33,148 nt of DNA. Source: Halieaceae bacterium UBA4438. GTDB taxonomy: Bacteria > Pseudomonadota > Gammaproteobacteria > Pseudomonadales > Halieaceae. The number at the start of each line of letters is the position of its first letter. The stretch's first letter is position 1. This document shows, one piece after another, positions 32,048 through 33,148 of this stretch. The position numbers were made by a program, and so were the translations under genes. The notes under the pieces are model-generated. The model did no database searches and was not told where the DNA came from. It saw only the letters and a program-made list of their open reading frames with translations. The DNA is taken from the NCBI GenBank assembly GCA_002390485.1, contig DGPO01000106.1:19061-52208 (forward strand). The letters are read 5' to 3'.

Positions 32048-33148
32048 TGATGAAGGCACTGACAACCCTGCTCGTGGCCAACCGCGGAGAAATTGCGGTG
32101 CGCATTATGCGAACTGCGAAAACGATGGGCATGAGGACCGTTGCCGTTTACTCAGAGGCTGACGCAGACGCGATGCACGTGCGTGAGGCGGACCAGTCAA
32201 TTTGTATCGGACCTGCACCGGTTGCGGAATCTTATTTGCAAATCAATGCGATCCTCGAGGCAGCGGATCGCACTGGCGCCGATTGCATTCACCCCGGATA
32301 CGGCTTTTTGTCTGAGAACCAAGCCTTTGCATCGGCTTGTGAAGCGCGCGGTATTGAGTTTATTGGGCCGCCAAACGCCGCCATTGAGGTGATGGGTGAC
32401 AAGGCGCGTGCCAAGCGCGCCATGATAGACGCCAGTGTTCCTTGTGTGCCGGGTTATCAAGGCAATGATCAGTCAAACGCGACACTGATTGCCGAGGCGA
32501 ACAAGATTGGCATGCCCGTAATGGTCAAAGCCGCGGCTGGGGGGGGTGGTCGTGGCATGCGGTTGGTTCACGATGCTTCAGATCTGGAGTCAGCGATCGA
32601 GCTGGCACAATCTGAAGCGCAAAATGCCTTTGGATCCAGCGAGTTGATTATTGAAAAGGCGGTGGTGCGTCCTAGGCATGTTGAGATCCAAGTGTTCGCC
32701 GATAAGTCGGGTAATACGATTTACCTTGGAGAGCGTGATTGTTCTATCCAGCGCCGTCATCAAAAGGTGGTGGAAGAAGCGCCGTGTCCGGTCATGACGC
32801 CCGAGTTGCGAGAGGCCATGGGGCAGGCCGCGGTCGAGGCGGCCAAGGCTGTTGATTATGTGGGTGCTGGAACGGTTGAGTTTCTGCTTGATGAGGCGGG
32901 TGAATTCTATTTTCTTGAGATGAATACGCGCCTTCAGGTCGAGCATCCGGTGACCGAAATGGTCACCGGCTATGATCTGGTCGAGTGGCAGATTCGCGTG
33001 GCACGGGGCGAAACACTGCCGGCAGAACAGGACGATATTGAACTGTTTGGGCACGCCATTGAAGTACGTCTTTACGCTGAGGATCCCACCACGGGCTTTT
33101 TGCCCAGCACCGGCGGCATCACGTTGTTTTCTATGCCTGAGGGAGCGG
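32047..33148 (+). CDS. atuF: Acyl-CoA carboxylase biotin carboxylase (alpha) subunit, truncated by window edge
   Basis: The first 367 residues are present and the frame is open to the end of the window. The start MMKALTTLLVANRGEIAVRI is the standard opening of biotin carboxylases. Then come DCIHPGYGFLSENQAFA near 80, the ATP-grasp glycine loop KAAAGGGGRGMRLVHD near 160-175, RDCSIQRRHQKVVEEAP near 236, EFYFLEMNTRLQVEHPVTEM near 284-303, and GHAIEVRLYAEDP near 335. It carboxylates biotin with ATP and bicarbonate for the carboxyltransferase encoded upstream. The biotin-carboxyl-carrier end is outside the window. Two ATGs are adjacent (32047 and 32050); the first overlaps the hydratase stop. Naming as AtuF (geranyl-CoA carboxylase alpha) rests on the AtuA neighbour; an MCC/PCC-type alpha subunit is the alternative. 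Confidence 0.87.
   Translation, partial: MMKALTTLLVANRGEIAVRIMRTAKTMGMRTVAVYSEADADAMHVREADQSICIGPAPVAESYLQINAILEAADRTGADCIHPGYGFLSENQAFASACEARGIEFIGPPNAAIEVMGDKARAKRAMIDASVPCVPGYQGNDQSNATLIAEANKIGMPVMVKAAAGGGGRGMRLVHDASDLESAIELAQSEAQNAFGSSELIIEKAVVRPRHVEIQVFADKSGNTIYLGERDCSIQRRHQKVVEEAPCPVMTPELREAMGQAAVEAAKAVDYVGAGTVEFLLDEAGEFYFLEMNTRLQVEHPVTEMVTGYDLVEWQIRVARGETLPAEQDDIELFGHAIEVRLYAEDPTTGFLPSTGGITLFSMPEGA

Overview
The window is about 33 kb of densely packed chromosomal DNA of moderately high GC, almost all of it core genes of a gammaproteobacterium. Gene content and order (gyrA-serC-pheA-tyrA-aroA-cmk-rpsA-ihfB; ubiG-mupP-yciK; lapA-lapB-pyrF; rnm-yciO-scpA-scpB-rluB) resemble Pseudomonas and its relatives. 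The unfused tyrA/aroA pair and the terpene-type acyl-CoA carboxylase cluster would fit a marine Cellvibrionales/Halieaceae-type (OM60/NOR5-like) bacterium; that placement is an inference from recall. I saw no insertion sequences, prophage, CRISPR array, tRNA or rRNA.

Layout. (1) 1-5679, minus strand: a tightly spaced set reading yciB, SH3-domain envelope protein, periplasmic cyclophilin, pdxJ, rluA-type pseudouridine synthase, DUF2244 membrane protein, rimO and a truncated RsmE-family methyltransferase. (2) 5744-9696, plus strand: rnm-like PHP nuclease, yciO, scpA, scpB, rluB. (3) 9706-13193, minus strand: yciK-type dehydrogenase, mupP, ubiG and a methylthioadenosine/SAH deaminase. (4) 13317-22781, plus strand: gyrA, serC, pheA, tyrA, aroA, cmk, rpsA, closed by a strong intrinsic terminator. 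(5) 22835-22977: a decayed fragment of a response-regulator receiver domain, followed by a perfect 20-bp palindrome. (6) 23080-25565: ihfB, lapA, lapB, pyrF. (7) A small secreted ComEA-like protein with its own terminator, then an uncharacterised DHH-family protein. (8) 27000-33148: a TetR regulator divergent from an AtuA/acyl-CoA carboxylase/enoyl-CoA hydratase/biotin carboxylase operon that runs off the window. The shared intergenic region carries a perfect 17-bp palindrome, the likely operator.

How the genes work together. serC-pheA-tyrA-aroA feed serine/PLP-linked and aromatic amino acid synthesis. scpA/scpB and gyrA act on chromosome structure. rluA, rluB, rimO and the RsmE-type enzyme modify the ribosome, and rpsA is a ribosomal protein. 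lapA/lapB control LPS synthesis, and mupP belongs to peptidoglycan recycling. The last cluster probably degrades a branched or isoprenoid acyl-CoA through carboxylation and hydration. The items most worth following are the receiver-domain relic, the two perfect palindromes, the DHH protein, and the unusual carboxylase cluster, whose hydratase lacks one of the two canonical catalytic glutamates. Most of the window is ordinary housekeeping sequence.
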